Shown: positions 1 through 7,905 of the stretch, piece after piece
Layout of the letters: each line of letters opens with the position of its first letter
Position numbering within the stretch: position 1 is the first letter of the stretch
DNA from: Fimbriimonadales bacterium
GTDB lineage: Bacteria; Armatimonadota; Fimbriimonadia; Fimbriimonadales; GBS-DC
Assembly (NCBI GenBank): GCA_025998675.1
Contig: AP024673.1
Coordinates: 2,922,562-2,986,561, forward strand
DNA: 64,000 nucleotides
Reading direction: 5' to 3'
Notes under the pieces: generated by a model
Database searches by the model: none
Seen by the model: the letters and a program-made list of their open reading frames with translations, nothing else
Told to the model about the DNA's origin: nothing
Made by a program: the position numbers and the translations under genes

Positions 1-956
1 CTGGAGTAGAGAACCAGATAGATGGTGTAGGCGAGGTAGTAGCCCACAAACAGCGCGCCCTCCCAGCGTTTAATCTGGAAGCCGTTGAAGAAGACGGGGA
101 AGCACGCCAGCGAGACGGCAATCATCACCAGCGCGTCAAACCGCAGCACAGCGGGGGCGACTGTCATCCCATCGGGCGCCACGAGGCTGCTGAAGCCCAG
201 CACCGACAGGATGTTGAAGATGTTGCTGCCGACCACATTGCCCACCGAGATGTCGCGTTCGCCGCGCATGCTGGCAATCACGGAGGTCGCCAGTTCGGGC
301 AGGGAGGTGCCGACCGCCACAACCGTCAGCCCAATCACCAGTTCACTCACGCCGAAGGCGCGCGCCGCCGCGACCGCGCCCTGAATGAGCCATTCCGACC
401 CCAGCACCAGCCCTGCCAGCCCCGCGACAATCAGCCCCGTGAGCTTGAGATAGGTCCAGCCGTTGCGCGGAATCGCGCCCGCCTCTTCCAGCTCCTCCTC
501 CAGCAGCGTTTCCGAGCGCGCCGTGCGCGCCATCCAGACCAGATACGCGGCGAAGATGCCCACCAGCACCCCGCCGTCCAGACGCGTGAGCTTGCCGTCA
601 TACGCCAGCGCGAAAAACAGAAGCGCCGTGCCAATCATCATCGGCACTTCGATTTTGATGAGGCGCACGCTCACCGCCAGCGGCGCGACCACCGCCGATA
701 AGCCCAGAATCAGCAAAATGTTCACGATGTTGCTGCCGACCACATTCCCGACAGCAATATCGGGCTGCCCGCGATAGGCGGAGAGGACCGACACGGCAAG
801 CTCGGGCGCGCTCGTGCCAAACGCGACCACGCTCAGCCCAATGACTACGGGCGGCACGCCCAGCAGCGACGCGAGCCTCGACGCGCCCCGCACCAGCCAC
901 TCGCCGCCGCCAATCAGTAGCAGCAGCCCCGGCAGAATCAGCCAGATTTTCTCCAA
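1..956 (-). CDS. Calcium/sodium antiporter (CaCA/YrbG family), 3' end cut by window edge
   Basis: Membrane exchanger that swaps Ca2+ for Na+ (or K+/H+) across the inner membrane. The two alpha-repeats of the family are both visible: SVVAFGTSAPELAVS followed by GNVVGSNIVN near the N-terminus, and TVVAVGTSLPELATS followed by GNVVGSNIFN in the second half, separated by a hydrophilic acidic loop (ETLLEEELEE). About 318 residues lie inside the window, close to the usual 310-330, so little is missing. I choose a TTG start at 956 because AGGAGG sits 9 nt upstream and overlaps the stop codon of the preceding nuoL, suggesting translational coupling. Ion specificity cannot be read from sequence alone. 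Confidence 0.88.
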   Translation of the reverse strand, partial: MEKIWLILPGLLLLIGGGEWLVRGASRLASLLGVPPVVIGLSVVAFGTSAPELAVSVLSAYRGQPDIAVGNVVGSNIVNILLILGLSAVVAPLAVSVRLIKIEVPMMIGTALLFFALAYDGKLTRLDGGVLVGIFAAYLVWMARTARSETLLEEELEEAGAIPRNGWTYLKLTGLIVAGLAGLVLGSEWLIQGAVAAARAFGVSELVIGLTVVAVGTSLPELATSVIASMRGERDISVGNVVGSNIFNILSVLGFSSLVAPDGMTVAPAVLRFDALVMIAVSLACFPVFFNGFQIKRWEGALFVGYYLAYTIYLVLYS

Positions 957-971
957 CGCCCTGTGCGCCTC

Positions 972-2927
972 CTAACGCAAGCCATACACGAACGCCGCCG
1001 CCAGCAGCAGCAACGCGCCCAGCATCATCACAAACGCATACGAACGCACATAGCCGCTCTGCAGCGGACGGAGCCAGTTGCCCACGCTCCGCGCCAGCGC
1101 GCCCACTGCATTCACCACCAGGTCAATCAGACTCTCCACAATCACCGACAGCACGAGCGCGAACGCGCCGCCGAGATTGACCCCAACGGCGCGCATCACG
1201 CCGTCGTAGCCCCACTGCTTGTGCGCCGCGCCCCACACGCCCGCCAGACGCGCCTCTGGCTCGGGAACCCCGCGCCGATACCGCGCCACGCCAAACAGGA
1301 TGCCCAGCACCGCCGCGCCCAGCGCAATCCCGAACACCAGCCCCTTGCCCGCCGCCTCGCTGAAAAAGAGCTGCTCCTGCGTCAGAATGCTCGGCTCGGC
1401 GACGGGCTTGAGGAACTCATGGAACGCCTTCTCGCTCGGCAGCAGCCAGCCGAACAGCACCGACCCCAGCGCCAGCAAGCCCAGCACACTCAGCACCGTC
1501 GCGTACCGCTCGCGCACAGGCGCATGGTGTTCCTGATGCGCAGGCGGCGCGAAAAAGACCAGCCACACCATGCGCGTCATATACGCCGCCGTCAGTCCCG
1601 CCGTCAGAATGCCCACGCCAAACAGCACGGGCGCGAAGGTCACCAGCTTCGCGTTGTAGACGCTGAGCAGCACCGCCTCTTTCGACCAGAAGCCCGACAG
1701 GGGCGGGATGCCCGCAATCGCCAGCCAGCCGACAAGCATCGTAGCGGCGGTGATGGGCAACGCTCTCGCCAGCCCCCCCATCGCGCGGATGTCGCCCTGA
1801 TGGTGCAGCGCAATCAGCACGGAGCCTGCGCCCAGAAACAGCAGCGCCTTGAAAAACGCATGCGTCGCCACATGGAACATCCCCGCCCAGAACGCGCCGA
1901 CCCCGCACGCCAGAAACATGTAGCCCAGCTGGCTCACCGTCGAGTACGCCAGCACGCGCTTGAGGTCGGTCTGCGCAATCGCAATCGTCGCGGCGAACAG
2001 CGCGGTCAGCGCGCCCACGCCCGCAACAATCCCCATCGCCATCGGCGCCATCTCCAGCAGCGGATGCACCCGCACCAGCAGGTAGACGCCCGCCGTGACC
2101 ATCGTCGCCGCATGAATCAGCGCGGACACGGGCGTCGGACCCGCCATCGCGTCGGGCAGCCAGAAATAGAGGGGCAGCTGCGCCGACTTGCCTGCCGCCG
2201 CCAGAAACAACAGCAGCGCAATCGCCGTCGCCGCCAGACTCGCCTCACGCAACACGGGCAACGCCTGCGCGTTCACCTGCGCAAACGAGAGCGTGCCAAA
2301 CAGCGCAAACACCAGAAACATCGCCAGCAGGTAGCCCGCATCGCCGATGCGGTTCACAATAAACGCCTTGTTCGCCGCGTCCGTGTTCGACTTCCACTCC
2401 GCGTTGCGATAGAAAAAGCCTATCAGCAGGTAGCTACACAGTCCAACCCCTTCCCAGCCGACGAACATCACCAGAAAGTTGCCCGCCAGCACCAGCACGA
2501 GCATGAAAAAGATAAACAGGTTAAAATAGGTGAAAAAGCGCGGATAGTCCTCGTCCTCCGCCATGTAGCCCGTCGCGTAGAGATGAATCAGCCCGCCCAC
2601 GCCCGTCACGATGAGCGTCATCAGGATCGAAAGCGGGTCGAGGACAAACTCTATGGGGACGCGCAGGTCGCCGACCCTAATCCAGTCGGTGAGCAGGTAG
2701 GTGGTGCGCCGCGCCTCTTCGGGGAGCGCGAGCATTGCCTGAAAGAGCTGCCAGCCGAAGGCGAACGCCCCCAGCGCCACGCCCGTGCCTACCGCGCCGA
2801 TAAGCCATTTGCCTGTCCGCTCGCCCAGCGTGCGCACCAGCCAGCCGCCCAGCAGCGCGTGAAACAGGCTACCTGCCAGCGGCAACGCAAGAACCCAGAG
2901 TATCGTGTCGCTTCGCAATCCCTCCAT
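972..2927 (-). CDS. nuoL: NADH-quinone oxidoreductase subunit L
   Basis: Proton-pumping antiporter-like subunit of complex I, 651 residues with about 15-16 hydrophobic segments. Family hallmarks: GWEGVGLCSYLLIGF around residue 157 (conserved Glu159), KSAQLPLYFWLPDAM with Lys247, PTPVSALIHAATMVTAGVY with His272, and GIPPLSGFWSKEAVL. Length and C-terminal extension fit NuoL rather than NuoM/NuoN. No other nuo gene is adjacent: the neighbours are an ABC exporter upstream and an antiporter downstream. It may be an extra or relocated copy, or an NuoL-like subunit of another ion-translocating system; no DabA or Mrp partner is visible. The Shine-Dalgarno AGGAG lies inside a 14-bp inverted repeat (see 2935-2968). 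Confidence 0.9.
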   Translation of the reverse strand: MEGLRSDTILWVLALPLAGSLFHALLGGWLVRTLGERTGKWLIGAVGTGVALGAFAFGWQLFQAMLALPEEARRTTYLLTDWIRVGDLRVPIEFVLDPLSILMTLIVTGVGGLIHLYATGYMAEDEDYPRFFTYFNLFIFFMLVLVLAGNFLVMFVGWEGVGLCSYLLIGFFYRNAEWKSNTDAANKAFIVNRIGDAGYLLAMFLVFALFGTLSFAQVNAQALPVLREASLAATAIALLLFLAAAGKSAQLPLYFWLPDAMAGPTPVSALIHAATMVTAGVYLLVRVHPLLEMAPMAMGIVAGVGALTALFAATIAIAQTDLKRVLAYSTVSQLGYMFLACGVGAFWAGMFHVATHAFFKALLFLGAGSVLIALHHQGDIRAMGGLARALPITAATMLVGWLAIAGIPPLSGFWSKEAVLLSVYNAKLVTFAPVLFGVGILTAGLTAAYMTRMVWLVFFAPPAHQEHHAPVRERYATVLSVLGLLALGSVLFGWLLPSEKAFHEFLKPVAEPSILTQEQLFFSEAAGKGLVFGIALGAAVLGILFGVARYRRGVPEPEARLAGVWGAAHKQWGYDGVMRAVGVNLGGAFALVLSVIVESLIDLVVNAVGALARSVGNWLRPLQSGYVRSYAFVMMLGALLLLAAAFVYGLR

Positions 2928-2934
2928 AGAGTCG

Positions 2935-2968
2935 CGCTCCTGCAGGTAGGATTATACCTGTAGGAGCG
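2935..2968 (-). promoter_or_regulatory. Hairpin over the end of the ABC exporter gene and the nuoL ribosome binding site
   Basis: Arms 2935-2948 and 2955-2968 pair over 14 positions, with one G-U wobble, around a 6-nt loop. The arm proximal to nuoL contains AGGAG, the likely nuoL ribosome binding site. The upstream arm contains CAGGTATAAT, matching the -10 style seen elsewhere in the window. The structure overlaps the last codons and stop of the exporter gene. It could terminate or attenuate, or hide the nuoL start region; which of these is inference. Confidence 0.5.
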
Positions 2969-4676
2969 CGGCGCGGTAGAGTTGCGCATACGCCCCGTCG
3001 CGCTGGAGCAGCTCGGCGTGCGCGCCCTGCTCCACCAGCCTGCCGCGTTCCAGCACCAGCACGCGGTCGGCGCACTGCACGGTCGTCCAGCGATGGGCGA
3101 TGATTAGCGTCGTGCGCACGCCGCGCCCTTCCTCAATCACGCGCTGAATGATGCGCTCCGAAACGGGATCCAGCGAGGCGGTCGCCTCGTCCAGCACCAG
3201 AATGCGCGGCTCACGCAGCAGGGCGCGGGCAATCGCGATTCGTTGCGCCTCGCCGCCCGACAAGCGCACGCCCCGATCGCCAATCAGCGTGTCGTAGCCG
3301 TCGGGCAATCGCTCGATGAATTCGTGCGCATGCGCGAGTTGCGCGGCGCGGACGATTTCCTCGCGTGTCGCGTCGGGCTTGCCGTAGGCGATGTTCTCAG
3401 CGACAGTGCCCACAAACAGCACGGTGTGCTGCGGCACGACGCCAATCTGCGAGCGCAGGCTCTCCAGCGTTGCCGTGCGAATGTCGCGCCCATCCACCCG
3501 AATCACGCCCTCCTGCGGCTGATAGAAACGCAGCAGCAGGTCAATCAGCGTGCTTTTGCCCGCGCCAGAGTGCCCCACCAGCGCGACCACCTCGCCGGGC
3601 TGAATCTCGAACGAAACCTCGCGCAACGCCTGCTCGCCCGTCGGATAGCGAAACGAGACGCGCTCGTACTGGATATGCCCATGCAGGGGGGGCAGGGGCT
3701 GCGCGTCGGGCGCGTCGTAGGCTTCAGGCTCCACATCGAGCGCTTCGGAGAAGATGCGCTGTGCGGCGGCGCGCACCTGCTTGCGCGTGAGCTGAATCGC
3801 GCCCACGCCCGACGCCGCCTGCGCAATCTGGTGCAGCAGGAACAGGAAGCTCAGCAGCTGGGCGGTGGTCATCTGCCCGCGCGCGACCTCCTGCCCGCCG
3901 AACCACAGCACGAGCGCGATACTCGCCGCGCCGATGAACTCCACCGTCGGGCGCAGGCGCGCGCGGCGACGCTCGCCCCGCAGCGAATGGCGCAGCACCT
4001 CGCGATTGCGCCCCACGAACCGCTCGATCTCACGGTCTTCCGCCGCGAAGGTCTTGATGACCCGCACGCCCGAAAGCGTCTCCTGCACCAGCGCGGAGAC
4101 GCTCGCCAGCGCGCCCTGCGTCTGGTGCGTGATTCGATGCACCTGCCTGCCCAGCCGCTGAATCAGCACGGCAATCAGCGGCAGGAAAATCAGCGCCAGC
4201 AGCGCCAGCCGCCAGTTCAGCACGAAAATATACGCCAGAAACGCCACGATGCGCAGCGGCGCGTCCAGCGTATCGCGCACCAGCATCACCGCGCTCTGCA
4301 GCACGGGCACATCGTTGGTGATGATGGACTGAATCGCGCCCACCTGCCGCGACTGGAAAAAGCCGAGCGGGAGCCGCTGCAGGTGCGCGAAAATATCCTC
4401 GCGCAGTTTCGCCGTGAGCCGCTGCCCCGCCAGCGCGAGATAATACACCTGCCCGTAGGAGAAGAACCACTTCAGCGCGAACACGCCCAGCACGGTCAGC
4501 GACACGCGGTTGAGCATCGCCGAGTCGCGCATGTCCATCGAGCGGATGACCTGCTCCAGCAGGTAAGCAGTGTAGCCTGTGATGGCGGTCACGCCGACCG
4601 AGCAGACAAGCGCGACGACCAGCGGCTTCCACTGCGCCGCCACATACCGCCAGAACCGACGTTCTACTGAATCCAC
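2952..4676 (-). CDS. ABC exporter, fused permease-ATPase (MsbA-like half-transporter)
   Basis: 574-residue half-transporter exporting a lipid, peptide or drug; substrate unknown. An N-terminal six-helix transmembrane domain (about residues 20-310) is followed by an ATPase domain with Walker A GHSGAGKST, ABC signature LSGGEAQR, Walker B ILVLDEA and a switch His in IIAHRWTT. I place the start at GTG 4676 (VDSVERRFWRY), not the longer upstream ORF: the predicted length then fits the family, and a -10 box GCAGGTACAAT ends only 6 nt before this GTG, suggesting a leaderless mRNA. Divergently transcribed from the amylase gene. A homodimer is likely since no second half-transporter is adjacent. Confidence 0.88.
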   Translation of the reverse strand: MDSVERRFWRYVAAQWKPLVVALVCSVGVTAITGYTAYLLEQVIRSMDMRDSAMLNRVSLTVLGVFALKWFFSYGQVYYLALAGQRLTAKLREDIFAHLQRLPLGFFQSRQVGAIQSIITNDVPVLQSAVMLVRDTLDAPLRIVAFLAYIFVLNWRLALLALIFLPLIAVLIQRLGRQVHRITHQTQGALASVSALVQETLSGVRVIKTFAAEDREIERFVGRNREVLRHSLRGERRRARLRPTVEFIGAASIALVLWFGGQEVARGQMTTAQLLSFLFLLHQIAQAASGVGAIQLTRKQVRAAAQRIFSEALDVEPEAYDAPDAQPLPPLHGHIQYERVSFRYPTGEQALREVSFEIQPGEVVALVGHSGAGKSTLIDLLLRFYQPQEGVIRVDGRDIRTATLESLRSQIGVVPQHTVLFVGTVAENIAYGKPDATREEIVRAAQLAHAHEFIERLPDGYDTLIGDRGVRLSGGEAQRIAIARALLREPRILVLDEATASLDPVSERIIQRVIEEGRGVRTTLIIAHRWTTVQCADRVLVLERGRLVEQGAHAELLQRDGAYAQLYRAALLQV

Positions 4677-4682
4677 AGTGGG

Positions 4683-4693
4683 ATTGTACCTGC
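4683..4693 (-). promoter_or_regulatory. -10 box of a putative leaderless promoter for the ABC exporter
   Basis: On the minus strand GCAGGTACAAT ends 6 nt before GTG 4676. A normal -10 to +1 distance would put transcription start on or next to the start codon, and no Shine-Dalgarno sequence lies between. The same arrangement occurs at asnS, the M16 protease, the epimerase and the sugar-binding protein in this window. Confidence 0.5.
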
Positions 4694-4725
4694 TTCTGGT
4701 GTAGATACGCAGTTTTACATGCCCC

Positions 4726-4754
4726 TTGACACAGCGAGCAAAGCATGCTATAAT
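4726..4754 (+). promoter_or_regulatory. Consensus sigma-70 type promoter for the amylase gene
   Basis: TTGACA (4726-4731) and TATAAT (4749-4754) are separated by exactly 17 bp, with TGC just before the -10. Both hexamers are perfect consensus, so this should be strong. It drives the amylase gene at 4843 after a structured leader of about 80 nt. Confidence 0.85.
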
Positions 4755-4760
4755 ATAGTT

Positions 4761-4824
4761 CAGAATACGATTTCTCGCGTGGGGGCGCGGTCGCCGCTGC
4801 GCGAGCCATTCTGGGGAGTACCCC
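4761..4824 (+). promoter_or_regulatory. Structured 5' leader of the amylase mRNA
   Basis: CAGAAT (4761-4766) pairs with ATTCTG (4808-4813), and CTCGCG (4774-4779) pairs with CGCGAG (4800-4805), giving a long interrupted stem. A second small hairpin GGGG-AGTA-CCCC follows at 4813-4824, sharing one base with the first. No T-run follows, so it is not a clear terminator. It may control stability or access to the weak AGGGG ribosome binding site. No known riboswitch class was recognised. Confidence 0.4.
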
Positions 4825-4842
4825 CCAACGCAGGGGCGCACG

Positions 4843-6957
4843 ATGCGGATACGGCTGACTGTTGTAGGCGTGTTGCTGACTCTCATGCTCGCAGGCTGGG
4901 CGGACGAGCCGACCTACCCTGTCGCCTTTCGCCTTGAGCTGGACGCCCCCGCGGAAGTGGTCTATCTCGCGGGCAGTTTCAATCAGTGGCAGCCGCGTGC
5001 GACTCGCATGATCCCTGACGCCGACAGGCGCGTCTGGACGCTCACGCTGCGCCTCGCCCCCGGCGCCCATCAATACAAGTTCGTGGTGAACGGCGCGGAC
5101 TGGCGCACTGACCCGAACGCGCCCGCGATTGACGACGGCAACGGCAACCTGAACTCGGTGGTGTGGGTGGAACCCGACGGCTACAACCGCCCCGCGCGGC
5201 TCGGCGACGGGCACATCACCCGCAGCGCGCTCCGCCACGAGCCGGGCGACCTGCGCGACCGCAACCCCATCGGCGAGACGCTGTACCTGCGCCTGCGCGT
5301 ACGCAAGGACGATGTGGCGCACATCACGCTGCACTACCGCCAGAACGGGCGCACGCGCCGTGTCGCGATGACGCCGTTCGTGAGCGACGCGCTGTATACC
5401 TACTTCCGCGCGCGCCTGCCCGAAGCCGATATCGATTACTGGTTCGAACTGCGCGACGGGCGCACGCGCCTGCGCCTGCCCGCAGGCGACGCGACCTTTC
5501 GCCATCGACGCGGCGAGAACCGCCTCGATGTGCCCAGCTGGGTGCAGGACGCCGTCTTCTACCAGATTATGCCCGACCGATTCTACAACGCCGACCCGAC
5601 GAACGACCCCGACCCCAGCCAGCCCATCGATTTCACGGGGCGCATCGACGGCGACGGTTTTTACGGCGGCGACCTGCCGGGCATCCTGAAGCAGCTGGAT
5701 TACCTGCGCGCGCTGGGCGTGGACGCGCTCTACCTCACACCCGTGTTCGCCTCCGTGACGCACCATAACTACGACACCGACGACTACGAGCGCGTCGACC
5801 CCGCGCTGGGCGCGAACGAAGACCTCATTCGGCTGGCGCAGACCCTCCATCAGCACAACATGCGCCTCGTGCTGGACGGCGTTTTCAACCATGTCGGCGT
5901 CTACTTTTTCGCGTTCCAGGACCTGCTGCGCCATCAGCAGGCGTCGCCCTTCCGCGACTGGTTCATCGTGGAGCGGTTCCCCGTGGCGGTGGAGTGGAAC
6001 CCCGGCTACTGGGCGTGGTGGAACATTCCCTACATGCCGAAGCTGAACCACGAGAACCCGCTGGTGCGGCGGTATTTGCTCGGCGTGATTGAGCGGTGGA
6101 CGCGCACGCTTCGGCTGGACGGCTGGCGGCTGGATGTGCCCAACGAAGTGCCCGACGGGTTCTGGCGCGAGTTCCGCCCGGTGGTGCGCCGCGCGAACCC
6201 CGATGCGGTGATTATCGGCGAAATCTGGGACGATGCGGGGCGCTGGCTGCAGGGCGATATGTTCGACAGCGTGATGAACTATGTCTGGCGCGGGGCGGTG
6301 CTGGGCTTCGTGGCGCACGGGAGCCTCACCCCGTCGCAGTTCGACCAGCGCATGGCGCAGCTGCAGGTGATGTACCCGCGCCAGAGCCTCTACGCGATGT
6401 ATAACATGCTCAGCAGCCACGACACGCCGCGCTTCCGCCGCGAGTGCGGGGGCGACCTGAACCGCGTGCGGCTGGGCTTCCTGTTGCAGTTCACCGCCAT
6501 CGGCGCGCCCGCGATTTACTACGGCGACGAAATCGGCATGGACGGCGGCGGCACGCCCGACAACCGCCGCCCGATGCGATTCGAACGCACGCCCGACGAG
6601 CAGGCGCTGCTGGACTATGTGCGCGACCTGATTGCCCTGCGCAAGCGGTCGGTCGCCCTGCGCCGCGGCGAGTGGACAACCGTGCTGGTGGACGACTCGC
6701 GCAAGCTCTACGGCTTCGTGCGCCACCATGCCGCCGACGCCGCGCTCGTGCTGCTGAACCTCAGCAACCAGCCCCAGCGCATCGAGCTGCCCGCATGGAA
6801 CGGCGTCTCGCAGTGGACGCCCGCTGTCAGCACGCACACACGCAACGCAACGACTTTATCCGCCGTCCAGGGGCGCATCACTGTAGAGTTGCCGCCCCTG
6901 TCGGGAACCGTGCTGGTTCCCAGCAGTAATTCATCCACAGGAGGTAAGACACAATGA
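4843..6957 (+). CDS. Secreted alpha-amylase family enzyme (GH13, neopullulanase/cyclomaltodextrinase-like)
   Basis: Hydrolyses alpha-1,4 (possibly alpha-1,6) glucans outside the cytoplasm. Order of parts: signal peptide (about residues 1-20); CBM48/AMPK-like glycogen-binding domain (about 25-105, [13 protein letters not shown] and HQYKFVVNG); a second beta-sandwich like the CBM34 N-domain (about 125-225); then the GH13 barrel from [12 protein letters not shown]. Catalytic residues are present: nucleophile Asp431 in GWRLDVPNE, acid/base Glu460 in IIGEIWDD and Asp527 in SSHDTPRF. A small beta domain ends the 704-residue protein. Its stop overlaps the start of the next prepilin gene (ATGA), suggesting coupled translation. 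Exact specificity is not resolved. Confidence 0.9.
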   Translation: MRIRLTVVGVLLTLMLAGWADEPTYPVAFRLELDAPAEVVYLAGSFNQWQPRATRMIPDADRRVWTLTLRLAPGAHQYKFVVNGADWRTDPNAPAIDDGNGNLNSVVWVEPDGYNRPARLGDGHITRSALRHEPGDLRDRNPIGETLYLRLRVRKDDVAHITLHYRQNGRTRRVAMTPFVSDALYTYFRARLPEADIDYWFELRDGRTRLRLPAGDATFRHRRGENRLDVPSWVQDAVFYQIMPDRFYNADPTNDPDPSQPIDFTGRIDGDGFYGGDLPGILKQLDYLRALGVDALYLTPVFASVTHHNYDTDDYERVDPALGANEDLIRLAQTLHQHNMRLVLDGVFNHVGVYFFAFQDLLRHQQASPFRDWFIVERFPVAVEWNPGYWAWWNIPYMPKLNHENPLVRRYLLGVIERWTRTLRLDGWRLDVPNEVPDGFWREFRPVVRRANPDAVIIGEIWDDAGRWLQGDMFDSVMNYVWRGAVLGFVAHGSLTPSQFDQRMAQLQVMYPRQSLYAMYNMLSSHDTPRFRRECGGDLNRVRLGFLLQFTAIGAPAIYYGDEIGMDGGGTPDNRRPMRFERTPDEQALLDYVRDLIALRKRSVALRRGEWTTVLVDDSRKLYGFVRHHAADAALVLLNLSNQPQRIELPAWNGVSQWTPAVSTHTRNATTLSAVQGRITVELPPLSGTVLVPSSNSSTGGKTQ

Positions 6958-7766
6958 AGGCTACACAGCATCGTGGCTTCACACTGATTGAGCTACTGGT
7001 CGTGATTGCGATTATCGCCATTCTTGCGGCGATACTGTTCCCTGTGTTCGCGCAAGCGCGTGAAAAGGCGCGCCAGACGCAGTGCATCAGCAACCTGCGT
7101 CAGACGGGCACAGCCCTGTTGATGTATGCCAGCGACTATGACAACCGCGTCCCGATTTTCTGCTTCGCGGAGTATTACCAGTTCGGCGCGCGGATTCAGC
7201 CCTACATGAAGAATCGCGACATCCTGCGCTGTCCCTCCTCGCCGTTTCGTCAGGGCGCGGCGCAGGTGGTGCAGCGCGACAACGGCTTCGGCGACTACAT
7301 GCGCGCGCCGAACCACCCGCAGGTCAATCTGGGCGTCTCCACGCGCGGGCGACAGAACTACTTCGACGACATCTATCCGCCGATGGACTATCTGGTGCAT
7401 AACGGGCTGGGCGGCTATGGAATCTACGACTGTGGCTATAATCCGTCGGCGGTCGACTCCGGGCGCGTGACTCGCCCCTCGCGCGCCGTCGCCCTGATTG
7501 ACCTCCCGCCGAGCCGCATGCAGTGGCCCGGTCCCCAGTTCTGGAGTTCGCGTATCGGAAACAGTTTCAAGGGACGCCACAGCGAGGGTTCCGTTGTGCT
7601 GCACCTCGATGGGCACTCGAAGTGGTATCAATACCAGAAGCTGTATCCCACGGATCGCGGACAGGCGAACTACTCTGAACCCAGCTGCTCCGACCCCGAC
7701 CCGATGGCGGTCTACACTTGGTACTGCTGGGGCTACGAGTGGGGTCCGCAGGAAGACAGGAACTGA
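6954..7766 (+). CDS. Prepilin-like H-X9-DG (DUF1559-type) protein, copy 1
   Basis: 270-residue pilin-like protein. A short basic leader precedes the type IV prepilin cleavage/helix motif [18 protein letters not shown] (from about residue 9), then the lineage-typical [16 protein letters not shown]. The C-terminal part carries the H-X9-DG motif ([14 protein letters not shown]), known from proteins processed with type IV pilin or pseudopilin systems. Known of the family: abundant in Planctomycetes, Verrucomicrobia and Armatimonadota, role largely unknown. AGGAGG lies 9 nt upstream of ATG, and the start overlaps the amylase stop by 4 nt. Functional coupling to the amylase is possible but unproven. 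A hairpin terminator follows. Confidence 0.88.
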   Translation: MKATQHRGFTLIELLVVIAIIAILAAILFPVFAQAREKARQTQCISNLRQTGTALLMYASDYDNRVPIFCFAEYYQFGARIQPYMKNRDILRCPSSPFRQGAAQVVQRDNGFGDYMRAPNHPQVNLGVSTRGRQNYFDDIYPPMDYLVHNGLGGYGIYDCGYNPSAVDSGRVTRPSRAVALIDLPPSRMQWPGPQFWSSRIGNSFKGRHSEGSVVLHLDGHSKWYQYQKLYPTDRGQANYSEPSCSDPDPMAVYTWYCWGYEWGPQEDRN

Positions 7767-7795
7767 TTCGCGCCCTGAAGTCGCGTTGTGTTCAC

Positions 7796-7822
7796 GGGGC
7801 AGCCCGCATCGGGGGCTGCCCC
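7796..7822 (+). terminator. Hairpin terminator after prepilin copy 1
   Basis: Perfect 10-bp stem GGGGCAGCCC (7796-7805) and GGGCTGCCCC (7813-7822) with a 7-nt loop, 29 nt after the stop codon. There is no strong T-run, only GTTTGT shortly after, so termination strength is uncertain. Confidence 0.65.
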
Positions 7823-7866
7823 GCGCCGTTTGTAGCGACGCCGCCAACGCGCCTGCGACCAGAAGG

Positions 7867-7872
7867 TATACT
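7867..7872 (+). promoter_or_regulatory. -10 box of the alaS promoter
   Basis: GAAGGTATACT fits the GGTAYAMT -10 style repeated across this window. It lies 33 nt before the alaS ATG, leaving a short leader that contains GGAGG. No convincing -35 box at 16-18 bp. Confidence 0.45.
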
Positions 7873-7905
7873 ATCCCCCGCAACGGAACCGACACGGAGG
7901 GAACG

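Noticed and set aside
963-2963. 666-residue ORF on the plus strand opposite nuoL
   Set aside because: Composed of His/Arg/Gln-rich low-complexity sequence, as expected of the antisense of a GC-rich membrane protein gene. nuoL on the minus strand has full family motifs.
4030-6837. 935-residue minus-strand ORF spanning the exporter and amylase genes
   Set aside because: It is antisense to the amylase gene and out of frame with the exporter. No motif or sensible composition.
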